Assembly (NCBI RefSeq): GCF_900177535.1
Contig: NZ_FXAJ01000001.1
Location: 682,001 to 746,000 of the forward strand
Origin: Priestia filamentosa
GTDB lineage: Bacteria > Bacillota > Bacilli > Bacillales > Bacillaceae_H
DNA: 64,000 bases
Direction of reading: 5' to 3'
Shown here in pieces: positions 26,985 to 36,131 of this stretch; positions within the stretch are counted from its first letter, which is position 1; each line of letters begins with the position of its first letter. Position numbers and translations under genes: made by a program. The notes under the pieces are model-generated. The model was not told the DNA's origin, made no database searches, and saw only the letters and a list, made by a program, of their open reading frames with translations.

Positions 26985-28580
26985 ATGAAAGAAAGATTAA
27001 CAAGAATTAAAGAGTGGAGTACTGGATTTTGGAGAGAGCGAAGTAAAAAGCAAAGATGGTTCTTGATTGCAGGATTAGTCATTATTTTAATGGCGATTAT
27101 TGTTGGGTCTATGCTTGCTACCCGTGAAAAATTTGTTCCTCTTTATAGTAATCTTTCAGCTCAAGAAGCTGGACAAATTAAAACGGAGCTCGATGCAAAA
27201 GGGGTGTCCTCAGAGTTAAGTAACGGGGGGACAACCATTTCTGTCCCAAAAGAAAATGTAGATCCATTGAAAGTAGAACTTGCGTCTCAAGGCATTCCGA
27301 AAAGCGGAAGCATTGATTATTCCTTTTTTAGTGAGAGCTCAGGATTTGGAATGACAGATAACGAGTTTAGCGTCCTAAAGGTAGATGCAATGCAAACGGA
27401 GCTTGCAAATCTTATTAAAGAAATTGACGGAGTACAAGATGCAAGCGTAATGATTTCTTTACCAAAAGATAGCGTATGGGTGAGCGATAAAGGCGAAGAA
27501 GCTCAAGCTTCTATTGTTCTTACAACAAAGCCTGGCTATCAATTTGACGATCAGCAGATTCAGGCTCTCTATCATCTTGTATCTAAAAGCGTTCCGAATT
27601 TGCCAACAGATAATATCGCTATTATGAATCAATATTTTGAGTACTATGATCTGGCAAATAACACTGGGGAAAATCCTGAGGGTGGGGTCGCTTCTATACA
27701 GTCTCAGTATGCGATGAAAAAGCAGGTTGAACGAGATATACAAAGAGAAGTTCAAAAAATGCTTGGCGCGATGATTGGTCAAGATAAAGTCGTTGTCTCT
27801 GTTTCGACCGATATTGATTTCACTCAAGAAACAAGAGAAGAAAATCTTGTGGAACCCGTTGATAAAGAGAATATGGAAGGAATTGCGGTAAGTGCTGAAC
27901 GTTTAACAGAAACATATACAGGAGAGAATGCTGCGCAAGGGGGAACTGCTGGGACCGGAGACGGTGAAGTTCCTAACTATGAGAGCAGTGAAGAAAATAG
28001 AAACGGTGACTATGAACGAAAAGAAGAAAAAATCAATAATGAAGTGAACCGTGTCCGTCGTCAGATTGTGGAAAGTCCTTATAAGGTAAAGGATCTTGGT
28101 ATTCAAGTTATGGTGGAACCACCAAAGAAAAATGATCCAAATTCGCTTCCAAGTGGAAGTGTTGATGATATTCAACAAATTCTTGGCACAATTGTTAAAA
28201 CAACAATTCAACAAGATGATGATGAACAAGCATTAACAGATGAACAAATCGAAGACAAAATTGCTGTATCTGTTCAACCTTTTAATGGAAAAACGGCTGT
28301 GGCCCAAGAAGCATCCCCTTCTATTCCACTATGGATGTACATTGCTGGGGGAATATTGCTTCTAGCTGTTATTATTCTAGCTTTCCTACTCATTCGTAGA
28401 AGAAAAGAACCAGAGTGGGAAGAGGAAGAATGGGAAGCAGCATATACATTAGAAGAAGAGGAAGAGGAAGAACAGCCTCTAACAGAAGAACAGCAAAGAA
28501 GACAGCGACTTGAAGACTTAGCACAGAGCAAACCTGATGAGTTTGTCAAACTTCTACGTTCGTGGTTAACAGAAGATTAG
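26985..28580 (+). CDS. fliF: Flagellar MS-ring protein FliF
   Basis: Forms the membrane-supramembrane ring on which the rod, C ring and export gate are built. 531 residues. A first transmembrane helix lies at about residues 25-44. YscJ/FliF ring-building domains follow (about 45-220), with a low-complexity acidic and glycine-rich stretch at about 300-350. A second transmembrane helix is at about 447-467, then an acidic cytoplasmic tail ending LVKLLRSWLTED that binds FliG. Start ATG 26985 behind CCGGGGGAAG. Confidence 0.97.
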   Translation: MKERLTRIKEWSTGFWRERSKKQRWFLIAGLVIILMAIIVGSMLATREKFVPLYSNLSAQEAGQIKTELDAKGVSSELSNGGTTISVPKENVDPLKVELASQGIPKSGSIDYSFFSESSGFGMTDNEFSVLKVDAMQTELANLIKEIDGVQDASVMISLPKDSVWVSDKGEEAQASIVLTTKPGYQFDDQQIQALYHLVSKSVPNLPTDNIAIMNQYFEYYDLANNTGENPEGGVASIQSQYAMKKQVERDIQREVQKMLGAMIGQDKVVVSVSTDIDFTQETREENLVEPVDKENMEGIAVSAERLTETYTGENAAQGGTAGTGDGEVPNYESSEENRNGDYERKEEKINNEVNRVRRQIVESPYKVKDLGIQVMVEPPKKNDPNSLPSGSVDDIQQILGTIVKTTIQQDDDEQALTDEQIEDKIAVSVQPFNGKTAVAQEASPSIPLWMYIAGGILLLAVIILAFLLIRRRKEPEWEEEEWEAAYTLEEEEEEEQPLTEEQQRRQRLEDLAQSKPDEFVKLLRSWLTED

Positions 28581-28592
28581 GAGGAAGACATT

Positions 28593-29612
28593 GTGGCAAG
28601 AGGGGAACAAAAAGGTGCGTTAACAGGAAAGCAGAAGGCAGCCATCCTTTTAATTACGCTTGGACCAGACGTTTCAGCATCGGTTTATAAACATTTAACA
28701 GAAGAAGAGATTGAAAGTTTAACATTAGAAATCTCAGCTCTTAAAAAAGTGAATTTAGAAACAAAAGATAAAGTGTTAGAAGAATTTGAACGTCTAGCTG
28801 TTGCTCAAGATTATATTTCTCAAGGCGGAATTGGCTATGCCAAAACCGTTCTTGAGAAGGCACTTGGAGCAGATCAAGCTGCGCTTATTATTAAGCGGTT
28901 GACATCGTCTCTACAAGTCCGCCCATTTGATTTTGCACGTAAAGCAAACCCAACTCAAATCTTCAATTTTATCCAAAATGAACATCCGCAAACAATTGCC
29001 CTTGTTCTTTCTTATTTGGAGCCCTCACAAGCAGGCCAGGTCTTATCTTCACTTCCACAAGAACAGCAGGCAGATATTGCAAGAAGAATGGCTGTTATGG
29101 ATAGCACATCACCTGAGGTTATTAATGAAGTTGAGAAAGTCCTCGAAAGAAAGCTTTCTACAACAGTTACTCAAGATTATACCCAAACAGGCGGGGTTGA
29201 AGCTGTTGTGGAAGTGCTCAATGGTGTTGATCGTTCAACAGAGAGAACAATTTTAGATACGCTCGAAATTCAAGATCCAGAACTTGCAGAAGAAATTAAA
29301 AAACGAATGTTTGTTTTCGAAGATATCGTTATTTTGGACAACAGAGCAATTCAGCGTATTATTCGAGAAGTTGGTAACGAAGACTTGCTTCTTAGCTTAA
29401 AAGTATCAAGTGACGAAGTAAAAGAAGTTGTGTATCGAAATATGTCACAGCGTATGGTTGCTACTTTTAAAGAAGAAATGGAATTCATGGGACCTGTTCG
29501 ATTAAAAGACGTAGAAGAAGCACAATCAAGAATTGTAGGAGTCATTCGTCAGCTCGAAGAATCAGAAGAAATTGTGATCGCGCGCGGCGGAGGAGATGAT
29601 ATGATTGTCTAA
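28593..29612 (+). CDS. fliG: Flagellar motor switch protein FliG
   Basis: C-ring rotor protein that receives torque from MotA and links FliF to FliM. 339 residues: an N-terminal domain (LTGKQKAAILLITLGP), an armadillo-like middle with the conserved EHPQTIALVLSYL motif and a C-terminal torque domain containing FVFEDIVILDNRAIQRIIREV. Start GTG 28593 with AGGAGGAAGA upstream, 12 bases after fliF. Its 3' end overlaps fliH by 8 bases. Confidence 0.97.
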   Translation: MARGEQKGALTGKQKAAILLITLGPDVSASVYKHLTEEEIESLTLEISALKKVNLETKDKVLEEFERLAVAQDYISQGGIGYAKTVLEKALGADQAALIIKRLTSSLQVRPFDFARKANPTQIFNFIQNEHPQTIALVLSYLEPSQAGQVLSSLPQEQQADIARRMAVMDSTSPEVINEVEKVLERKLSTTVTQDYTQTGGVEAVVEVLNGVDRSTERTILDTLEIQDPELAEEIKKRMFVFEDIVILDNRAIQRIIREVGNEDLLLSLKVSSDEVKEVVYRNMSQRMVATFKEEMEFMGPVRLKDVEEAQSRIVGVIRQLEESEEIVIARGGGDDMIV

Positions 29613-30381
29613 TATTATTAAAAAGCATCATGGATTCCAACATGCTCAAGATGGAAAAAAGATAGGGATACAGCCTGTTCAATTCAAGATTGAAACCGTA
29701 GAAGAATTTGAAATTCAAAAGCAGCGAATGCGAGAGCAAGCTGAAAGTGAAGTTCAGCAAGCTCAAACAGAGGCAGAAAGAATACGTTTTAGAGCACAAA
29801 AACTGCTTCAAGAAGCAGAAAAAACGGTTGAAGAAAAGCGTAAAGAATGGCAAGTAGAATATGAACAGCTTTTGGAAAGAGCAAAGCAAGAAGGTTTTGA
29901 AAAAGGTTTTTTTCAAGGAAAGCAGGAAGCTGAAAATCAATATAAAGAGCTTTTAAAGGAAGCAGAAGCAACGGTTCATCATGTTCAAGACTCTTATTAT
30001 CAATATATTGAACAATCAGAGATGGTGATTTTAGAGCTTGGGATGAAGGTTGCGAAGAAGATTTTGAATAATGAGCTTGAGGAAAATGAAGAGAAGTATA
30101 TTCATGTTGTTCAAAAAGCAGTTAAAGAAGTTCGTGATCATAAGAATATTCATATATACATCTCGCCCAAATACTATACGCTTGTCTCTCAGCGAAAAGA
30201 GGAGCTTAGTCTGCTTTTAAGCTCTGATACTTCCTTGTTCTTTTATCCAAGTGAGGATCTTGGTGAAACAGATTGTATGATTGAATCTTCATTTGGGAAA
30301 GTAAATGCAAGCATCGACAGCCAGCTTACTGAAATTAAGAAAAGCCTCGTCGAAATGATAAAAGATGAGGAAACGATATGA
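29605..30381 (+). CDS. fliH: Flagellar export apparatus protein FliH
   Basis: Regulator of the FliI ATPase and peripheral stalk of the type III export machine. 258 residues. The first half is a long charged coiled coil (about 30-125, including the KQEGFEKGFFQGKQEAENQ glycine-repeat pattern), followed by the V-ATPase E-subunit-like domain. Starts at TTG 29605 inside the end of fliG, supported by GCGGAGGAG nine bases upstream. The stop overlaps fliI by four bases (ATGA). Confidence 0.94.
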   Translation: MSNIIKKHHGFQHAQDGKKIGIQPVQFKIETVEEFEIQKQRMREQAESEVQQAQTEAERIRFRAQKLLQEAEKTVEEKRKEWQVEYEQLLERAKQEGFEKGFFQGKQEAENQYKELLKEAEATVHHVQDSYYQYIEQSEMVILELGMKVAKKILNNELEENEEKYIHVVQKAVKEVRDHKNIHIYISPKYYTLVSQRKEELSLLLSSDTSLFFYPSEDLGETDCMIESSFGKVNASIDSQLTEIKKSLVEMIKDEETI

Positions 30382-31679
30382 AAGTAAAAGAAATTTTAGA
30401 TAGGATAGAAGACATTTCTTCATTCAAACGATATGGAAAAGTTACGAGAGTAGTAGGGTTAATGATTGAAGCAAGAGGGCCAAGCACTTCTATTGGAGAC
30501 ATATGCTACATCCACTTACGCAATGGAACAGTACATATTAAAGCAGAAGTAGTAGGTTTCAAAGAAGAGTTTGTTATTCTTATGCCTTACAAAGATGTAC
30601 GCGATATTTCGCCAGGCTGTATTGTTGAAACAACATCAAAGCCACTCCAAATCAAAGTTGGAGAAGCTCTTATTGGACGTGTGTTAGATTCGCTTGGTCA
30701 GCCGTTAAATGGTGAAGAACTTCCAAAAGGTCTTTTCAACGTTTCAGCTGAAAAAGATCCACCAAATCCACTTGAGCGCCCAACAATTCGCGAACCAATT
30801 GAAGTTGGAGTTAAAACAATTGATACACTATTAACTGTTGGAAACGGTCAGCGGCTAGGAATTTTTGCAGGAAGCGGAGTTGGAAAAAGTACCCTTATGG
30901 GAATGATTGCCCGAAATACTAACGCAGATTTAAACGTCATAGCGTTAATTGGTGAACGAGGTCGAGAAGTTCGCGAATTTATTGAACATGATTTAGGTGA
31001 AGAAGGATTAAAAAATTCCATCGTCATTGTTGCTACATCAGATCAACCTGCCCTAATGCGTATTAAAGGAGCTTATACAGCAACATCTATTGCAGAATAT
31101 TTTAGGAATCAAGGAAAGAACGTTATGTTTATGATGGACTCTGTAACTCGTGTTGCAATGGCACAGCGTGAGATTGGGCTTGCGGTTGGTGAGCCTCCAA
31201 CAACAAAAGGTTATACTCCCTCTGTGTTCGCTACCCTTCCAAGACTTTTAGAGAGAACAGGAAGAAACAAAAGGGGATCTATTACAGCTTTTTATACAGT
31301 TCTTGTCGATGGAGATGACATGAACGAGCCTATTGCTGATACAGTAAGAGGGATTGTAGACGGTCATATCGTGCTTGACCGAGCTCTTGCCAATAAAGGG
31401 CAGTATCCAGCTATCAATGTTTTAAAAAGTATAAGTCGGGTGATGAGCAACATCGTTACCGAAGAACATAAAGAGAAAGCGAATCGATTAAGAGATCTTC
31501 TCTCAACATATTTAGAAGCGGAAGACTTAATAAATATAGGGGCGTACAAAAGAGGATCTTCTCAGAAAATCGATGAAGCAATGACTTTATATCCTGAAAT
31601 TATTAGTTTCTTAAAACAAGGAACAGATGAAAAAATACATTTAGAAGAAAGCATTGAAGAGCTGAACAACCTAGTATAA
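30378..31679 (+). CDS. fliI: Flagellum-specific ATPase FliI
   Basis: Energises unfolding and delivery of export substrates. 433 residues with an F1-beta-like core: Walker A GSGVGKS at 165-171, Walker B VMFMMDSVTR and the DELSD-region equivalent GLAVGEPPTTKGYTPSVF. The conserved LIGERGREVREFIE segment is also present. ATG 30378 overlaps fliH by four bases and is translationally coupled. Partners FliH and FliJ flank it. Confidence 0.98.
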   Translation: MKVKEILDRIEDISSFKRYGKVTRVVGLMIEARGPSTSIGDICYIHLRNGTVHIKAEVVGFKEEFVILMPYKDVRDISPGCIVETTSKPLQIKVGEALIGRVLDSLGQPLNGEELPKGLFNVSAEKDPPNPLERPTIREPIEVGVKTIDTLLTVGNGQRLGIFAGSGVGKSTLMGMIARNTNADLNVIALIGERGREVREFIEHDLGEEGLKNSIVIVATSDQPALMRIKGAYTATSIAEYFRNQGKNVMFMMDSVTRVAMAQREIGLAVGEPPTTKGYTPSVFATLPRLLERTGRNKRGSITAFYTVLVDGDDMNEPIADTVRGIVDGHIVLDRALANKGQYPAINVLKSISRVMSNIVTEEHKEKANRLRDLLSTYLEAEDLINIGAYKRGSSQKIDEAMTLYPEIISFLKQGTDEKIHLEESIEELNNLV

Positions 31680-31693
31680 AAGGAATGAAAAAT

Positions 31694-32140
31694 GTGAGCT
31701 TTCAGTTTAAATTTTCTAAAGTTATGGCAATTAAACAATCTGAAAAAGATCGGATGCTGAATGAATACAATGAAGCTGTTATTCAGTTTGAAGAAGTTGG
31801 TCAGCGTCTTTATCAATGTTTGAAACATAAAGAGAATTTTATTGATGAATATAATGAAGAAATGAGTATAGGTGTTTCTGTTGAGAAGTTAAAACAGTCT
31901 CAAAACTATATGGATTATTTAGAACGTGAAATTGAAGTTCTTCAACAAAAAATGAACATCGCTCGACAGACAATGAGAATTAAAGAAGTTAAGCTACGTG
32001 AGAAAAACATTGAAGTGAAAAAGTACGAAAAGATGGAAACAAAAGCGCTTATCCATTATCAAAACCTCCAACGAGAGAGCGAAGCAAAACAAATGGATGA
32101 AGTATCTATTCAGCAATACTTATTGAAAGGAATTAGGTGA
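31694..32140 (+). CDS. fliJ: Flagellar export protein FliJ
   Basis: Central-stalk-like coiled-coil protein that couples FliI to the export gate. 148 residues, almost entirely helical and charged; it opens MSFQFKFSKVMAIKQSEKDRM, the usual FliJ N-terminus. GTG 31694 is chosen because AAAAGGA ends at 31684, giving a 9-base spacing; the ATG at 31685 directly abuts the ribosome-binding site. It belongs to the fliH-fliI-fliJ trio. Confidence 0.92.
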   Translation: MSFQFKFSKVMAIKQSEKDRMLNEYNEAVIQFEEVGQRLYQCLKHKENFIDEYNEEMSIGVSVEKLKQSQNYMDYLEREIEVLQQKMNIARQTMRIKEVKLREKNIEVKKYEKMETKALIHYQNLQRESEAKQMDEVSIQQYLLKGIR

Positions 32141-32150
32141 GGGAAAGCTT

Positions 32151-32744
32151 ATGAAAAAACAAAAGGCGGAGACAGAAAAAGAGCCAAAGCATAAAAAAGG
32201 GCCTCTCCTTTTTATCGTTTTCTTACTCTTTCTTTTTATTATAGGTGGAGCAGGGTACTTTCTGTTAAGCGCTAGTGGAGTTGATGTTAAAGGAAAAGTA
32301 TTCTCAGCCCTTCCTTTCTTAAATGAAGAAAGCGACCAAGAGGCATCATCTCAGTCAATGAACTCATCTAACATGCAAAATCAGGAAACGGAAGCATTGC
32401 AAAAAAAGATAAAAGAGAAAGATCTTGAAATTGAAAATCTTCAAGTGAAGCTTGAGCGTGCAAAAGCAGAAACGCCAACTGAGGAAAATAGTGAAGAAAC
32501 AAAAGCAAGCAAAGGGGAAGAGGAAGGCTATCAAACAGCGGAGATGAAGAACCTTGTTCGTTCATATGAATCAATGTCACCTAAAAATGCTGCCCTTATT
32601 ATAAGCGAATTGAAAGAAGATCAAGCTCTAGATTTACTAGGACAACTAAAAACAGAAGCGCTCGCAAACATTTTATCAAAAATGGAGCCTGACGTGGCTG
32701 CTAAGTATACTGAACTTTTGGCAGAAGAAGCGAACGTTCAATAA
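32151..32744 (+). CDS. ylxF: YlxF: MotE-like flagellar-operon membrane protein
   Basis: 197 residues: a short basic cytoplasmic start, one transmembrane helix (about 20-42), a charged linker with a coiled coil (about 80-105), and a C-terminal MgtE-N/MotE-type domain whose signature is SMSPKNAALIISELKEDQALDLLGQL. MotE proteins in other bacteria chaperone MotC; here the exact function is unknown. ATG 32151 follows GTGAGGGAA. Position between fliJ and fliK matches B. subtilis ylxF. Confidence 0.9.
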   Translation: MKKQKAETEKEPKHKKGPLLFIVFLLFLFIIGGAGYFLLSASGVDVKGKVFSALPFLNEESDQEASSQSMNSSNMQNQETEALQKKIKEKDLEIENLQVKLERAKAETPTEENSEETKASKGEEEGYQTAEMKNLVRSYESMSPKNAALIISELKEDQALDLLGQLKTEALANILSKMEPDVAAKYTELLAEEANVQ

Positions 32745-32755
32745 GGAGAAAAGGA

Positions 32756-33982
32756 ATGAAACTTACTACACCCGAAATAGCACCACTACATTCTTTAAAA
32801 ACATCTCTTGAAAAAGAGCAGAAGATGACTTCTCCTCTTTTTCAAGGTTTGCTTCTTCAAGCAGGTATAGAACAGGGGCAACAAAGTCGTCAACATCTAG
32901 AAGAAAAAGAAAGCATAAACGATGATAATACAGCGGCATCAGAAGATTTAATAAGTCTTCTTTTTTATCAACATATAACGTCAGAGTCCGCAGTAGATAA
33001 CCCTTTAGAATCAAGGATGCAAAAACTTGAGAAAATCTTCACAAAGAAGAGGGGATTAAATAATCACTTTCCTATTGATGAAAAGGGAACAGGCAAAGAG
33101 ATTCAAGAAATACTGCAGATTGTTCAAATGCTTCAAAAAGAATTAATTCAGGGGAGCGCCCATGATGAATTGGTTTTTTTAATGCAAAAAAGCCCTTTAT
33201 TTGCAAATATGAAGGAGACATTAACAAACGATGAAATGAAAGCTTTAAAAGTTTTTTCAAAGCTGTTGGAGGTTGTTCCAACAAACGTGAAAGATGAGAT
33301 TTTAAAGGGATCATTTAAACTACCTTCAAGAGAAGAATTAGAGCTCATGCTTTCTCATATGGATCAGAAATTAACTACTCTTTCTCAGAAGAAAGAGTTC
33401 TCTTCTCCGTTTGCTTCTTTTCTTTTTCCCTCCTTTAAAAGAGGAGAAGAAGGAAAGGGAATATTAGATACTCAACATAACTTTTTGTCTACTATTCCAA
33501 GTGGGGCAATGAGTAAAGTCCACCAGCTTGTTTTTTATATTGGAAATAACGGTTCTTCACAGGAAGATGGGCTTGTACGGCAGCTTCAGCAAGCTTTTCA
33601 GCGCAGCTCTCTCTTTGTTCATGGAAATCAAACAAAGCTTCTCATTAAGCTTAATCCAGAAGAGCTTGGTACTATAACCGTTCAGCTTGTAAAACAACGG
33701 AATAAGCTCACTGCTACAATTGTAACAAGCACAGCGGCTACAAAGGAAATGCTTGAACACCATCTTCATCATTTGAAAAGTGCTCTAGCCCATCAAGGCG
33801 TACAGGTTGAAAAAATGGAAGTGCTTCAACAGTTTTCAGCCTCTGAGGGTTCAGATGCTGAGTTAAAAAGAGATTCTCGTGATGAAGAAGGAAAACAAAA
33901 AGAACAACAACCAAAAGAGCAAAAAGAAAAGAATCGCTTTGAAGATATTTTAAAAGAGCTTGAAATGATAGAAGAAATGTAG
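32756..33982 (+). CDS. fliK: Flagellar hook-length control protein FliK
   Basis: Secreted molecular ruler that triggers the FlhB switch from hook to filament export. 408 residues, poorly conserved except the C-terminal Flg_hook domain (about 285-365): LLIKLNPEELGTITVQLVK, then ATKEMLEHHLHHLKSALAHQG. The tail (from about 370) is highly charged. ATG 32756 behind AAGGAGAAAAGG. Its last codon lies a few bases before flgD. Confidence 0.93.
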   Translation: MKLTTPEIAPLHSLKTSLEKEQKMTSPLFQGLLLQAGIEQGQQSRQHLEEKESINDDNTAASEDLISLLFYQHITSESAVDNPLESRMQKLEKIFTKKRGLNNHFPIDEKGTGKEIQEILQIVQMLQKELIQGSAHDELVFLMQKSPLFANMKETLTNDEMKALKVFSKLLEVVPTNVKDEILKGSFKLPSREELELMLSHMDQKLTTLSQKKEFSSPFASFLFPSFKRGEEGKGILDTQHNFLSTIPSGAMSKVHQLVFYIGNNGSSQEDGLVRQLQQAFQRSSLFVHGNQTKLLIKLNPEELGTITVQLVKQRNKLTATIVTSTAATKEMLEHHLHHLKSALAHQGVQVEKMEVLQQFSASEGSDAELKRDSRDEEGKQKEQQPKEQKEKNRFEDILKELEMIEEM

Positions 33983-33991
33983 GTGCTAAAA

Positions 33992-34609
33992 GTGGAAATA
34001 AATAATCGCTTTTCTTATGAAATAATGCAAGCTGAGAAGGGGAAAACGTCTTCTTCAGGAAGCGAACTTGGAAAAGATGATTTTCTAAATATTTTAATGA
34101 CTCAACTTCAAAACCAAGATCCATCAAATCCTGTTGATGATAAAGAGTTCATTGCTCAATTGGCGACTTTTTCGACGGTTGAACAAATCACAAATTTGAA
34201 TACAACTGTTCAAAGTTTTATTGAAGAACAAAAACCGAACACGCTTTTACAACTACAGAGTTTAATAGATCAAAATGTGACATGGAGCTCAACAGAAGAG
34301 AACGGTCAAACAAAAAAAGAGCAAACAGGCATCATTAAAAGTGTTTATATGGATGATAATCAAATGATGTTCGAAACAACTGAAGGATTAAAAGGGAACA
34401 CAGCGGACCTTAATAAAATAGGGGTGCAAAATGCTGATATTTTAGGAAATGCAAGCAATCTTATTGGACGAACAATAGGGTGGCAGGAAGATGGGTCTGA
34501 AAAAGAAGCTGCTGTTAAATCCGTTTCTTTAAAAAATGGAATTCTTCTTTTTGAAATGGAGAATGGAAATACGATTAAACAAAGTCAAATTACAAGAGTT
34601 TTATCATAA
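33992..34609 (+). CDS. flgD: Flagellar hook-capping protein FlgD (YlxG)
   Basis: Scaffold that caps the growing hook. 205 residues; the family signature is GKDDFLNILMTQLQNQDP followed by PVDDKEFIAQLATFSTVEQ. The start is GTG 33992, six bases after AGGTG (33981-33985). GTG 33983 is in frame but overlaps that site and directly abuts the fliK stop. Confidence 0.94.
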   Translation: MEINNRFSYEIMQAEKGKTSSSGSELGKDDFLNILMTQLQNQDPSNPVDDKEFIAQLATFSTVEQITNLNTTVQSFIEEQKPNTLLQLQSLIDQNVTWSSTEENGQTKKEQTGIIKSVYMDDNQMMFETTEGLKGNTADLNKIGVQNADILGNASNLIGRTIGWQEDGSEKEAAVKSVSLKNGILLFEMENGNTIKQSQITRVLS

Positions 34610-34630
34610 AAGTTTAGGAGGAGAATGTAT

Positions 34631-35434
34631 ATGTTACGTTCTATGTATTCTGGGATTAGTGGAATGAAAAACTTCCAAACAAAGCTTGATGTGATTGGGA
34701 ATAACGTTGCTAATGTAAACACGGCTGGTTTCAAAAAAGGAAGAGTTCTTTTTAAAGATATGATAAGTCAGCAAGTTGGAAGCGCAAATGCTCCAACGAA
34801 CCAAAATGGAGTGAATTTAGGCGGGATAAATGCAAAACAAATTGGTTTAGGTTCACAAATTCAGTCTATTGATACTCTTCATACAGAAGGAAGCACACAG
34901 TCAACAGGTCGAACGCTTGATTTGTCTATTGCTGGAAATGGATATTTCCGCGTTCAATCAGGAAATGGTGAAGAATTTTATACGAGAGCAGGCAGCTTTT
35001 ATGTAGATGCTAGTGGCACCCTTGTTAACGGAGACGGCTATAAAGTTTTAAATACGAATAACCAAGCCATTACGATTGGAACAAATGCTGAAAATATCGC
35101 TATTGATACTTCAGGAAGAATCAATGTGAAAGTAAACGGTAACTGGAACGTTGTAGCAACACTAGGACTTACTCGTTTTTCTAATCCAGAAGGATTAGAG
35201 AAAGCAGGAGGATCATTATTCCAAACTTCTGCGAACTCAGGAACACCTTTGAATGGTACACCTGGCGCAGAGGGATATGGTGAAGTAATGTCAGGAACTC
35301 TTGAAATGTCAAATGTTGACTTGTCAGAGGAATTTACGGATATGATTGTAGCCCAGCGTGGTTTTCAAGCTAATACAAAAGTAATTACAACATCTGATGA
35401 AGTATTGCAAGAGCTATTAAACCTTAAACGATAG
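34631..35434 (+). CDS. flgE: Flagellar hook protein FlgE (FlgG-like)
   Basis: Main hook subunit; in Bacillus the protein at this position is short (267 residues here) and often named FlgG. N-terminal MYSGISGMKNFQTKLDVIGN and NNVANVNTAGFKKGR, a middle D1 segment LSIAGNGYFRVQ, and the C-terminal VDLSEEFTDMIVAQRGFQAN are the hook/rod family marks. ATG 34631 has AGGAGGAG seven bases upstream; ATG 34625 abuts it. The gene for its cap, flgD, is immediately upstream. Confidence 0.95.
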   Translation: MLRSMYSGISGMKNFQTKLDVIGNNVANVNTAGFKKGRVLFKDMISQQVGSANAPTNQNGVNLGGINAKQIGLGSQIQSIDTLHTEGSTQSTGRTLDLSIAGNGYFRVQSGNGEEFYTRAGSFYVDASGTLVNGDGYKVLNTNNQAITIGTNAENIAIDTSGRINVKVNGNWNVVATLGLTRFSNPEGLEKAGGSLFQTSANSGTPLNGTPGAEGYGEVMSGTLEMSNVDLSEEFTDMIVAQRGFQANTKVITTSDEVLQELLNLKR

Positions 35435-35458
35435 AATCATAGGAGTTGAGCATTTAGA

Positions 35459-35674
35459 ATGATTATGCTGACGCGTCTAAATGGCAAAGAATTTACTTTG
35501 AATGCTTTATATATTGAACAGGTGGAAGCATTTCCAGATACAACGATTACGTTAACAAATGGTAAGAAGTTTGTTGTAAGAGAAACGGTCGAATCTGTTT
35601 CCGCTAAAGTGAGCGCTTTTTACGGAGAAGTTCATATTTTAGGTAAAAAGAACGTGCAGGGAGAAAAAGATTGA
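35459..35674 (+). CDS. swrD: FlbD family protein / SwrD (YlzI)
   Basis: A 71-residue protein of the FlbD family. In B. subtilis the member at this locus, SwrD, raises motor power and is needed for swarming. Sequence: [20 protein letters not shown] then [21 protein letters not shown], the conserved beta-rich core. AGGAG lies about 13 bases upstream of ATG 35459, a long spacing. fliL begins at the stop codon (TGATG overlap). Confidence 0.92.
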   Translation: MIMLTRLNGKEFTLNALYIEQVEAFPDTTITLTNGKKFVVRETVESVSAKVSAFYGEVHILGKKNVQGEKD

Positions 35675-36099
35675 TGGGTAAAAAAGTGAAAATCATAACG
35701 ATTATTATTTTTCTTTTACTGCTTGCTGGAGGCAGTACTTGGTTTTTCCTGTTTAAAAAAGAAGGAAAAGCAGAAGAAGTGAAAGAGCCGTCTATTGATG
35801 AAGTTGTGGAGGCTTCTGTGGATATTGGTGACGTTACAACGAACTTATCAAGTGAAAATTATATAAAGATGTCATTTACTCTTCAAACGAACAGTAAGGA
35901 AGCAAAAGAAGAGCTAACAAAACGCGAATTTCAAGTAAGAGATATTATGATTAAACAGCTTTCAAATATGAAAGTAGAACAATTTCAAGGAACAGAAGGG
36001 ATTTCTTCACTTGAACAAATATTGAAAAAAGAGATTAATAGTTTGATGCAAAAAGGAAAAGTTGTAAAAATTTATACAACCTCCAAAATAATACAATAA
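35674..36099 (+). CDS. fliL: Flagellar basal body-associated protein FliL
   Basis: Single-pass membrane protein that surrounds the stator and helps it work under load. 141 residues: a transmembrane helix at about 7-25, then an extracytoplasmic domain with NYIKMSFTLQT and the conserved VRDIMIKQLSNMK and LEQILKKEINSLM. ATG 35674 overlaps the swrD stop by one base; TTG 35671 is an alternative start. Confidence 0.95.
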   Translation: MGKKVKIITIIIFLLLLAGGSTWFFLFKKEGKAEEVKEPSIDEVVEASVDIGDVTTNLSSENYIKMSFTLQTNSKEAKEELTKREFQVRDIMIKQLSNMKVEQFQGTEGISSLEQILKKEINSLMQKGKVVKIYTTSKIIQ

Positions 36100-36131
36100 A
36101 TGACAAAGCGTCTTAAGGAGGTGGGTATAGC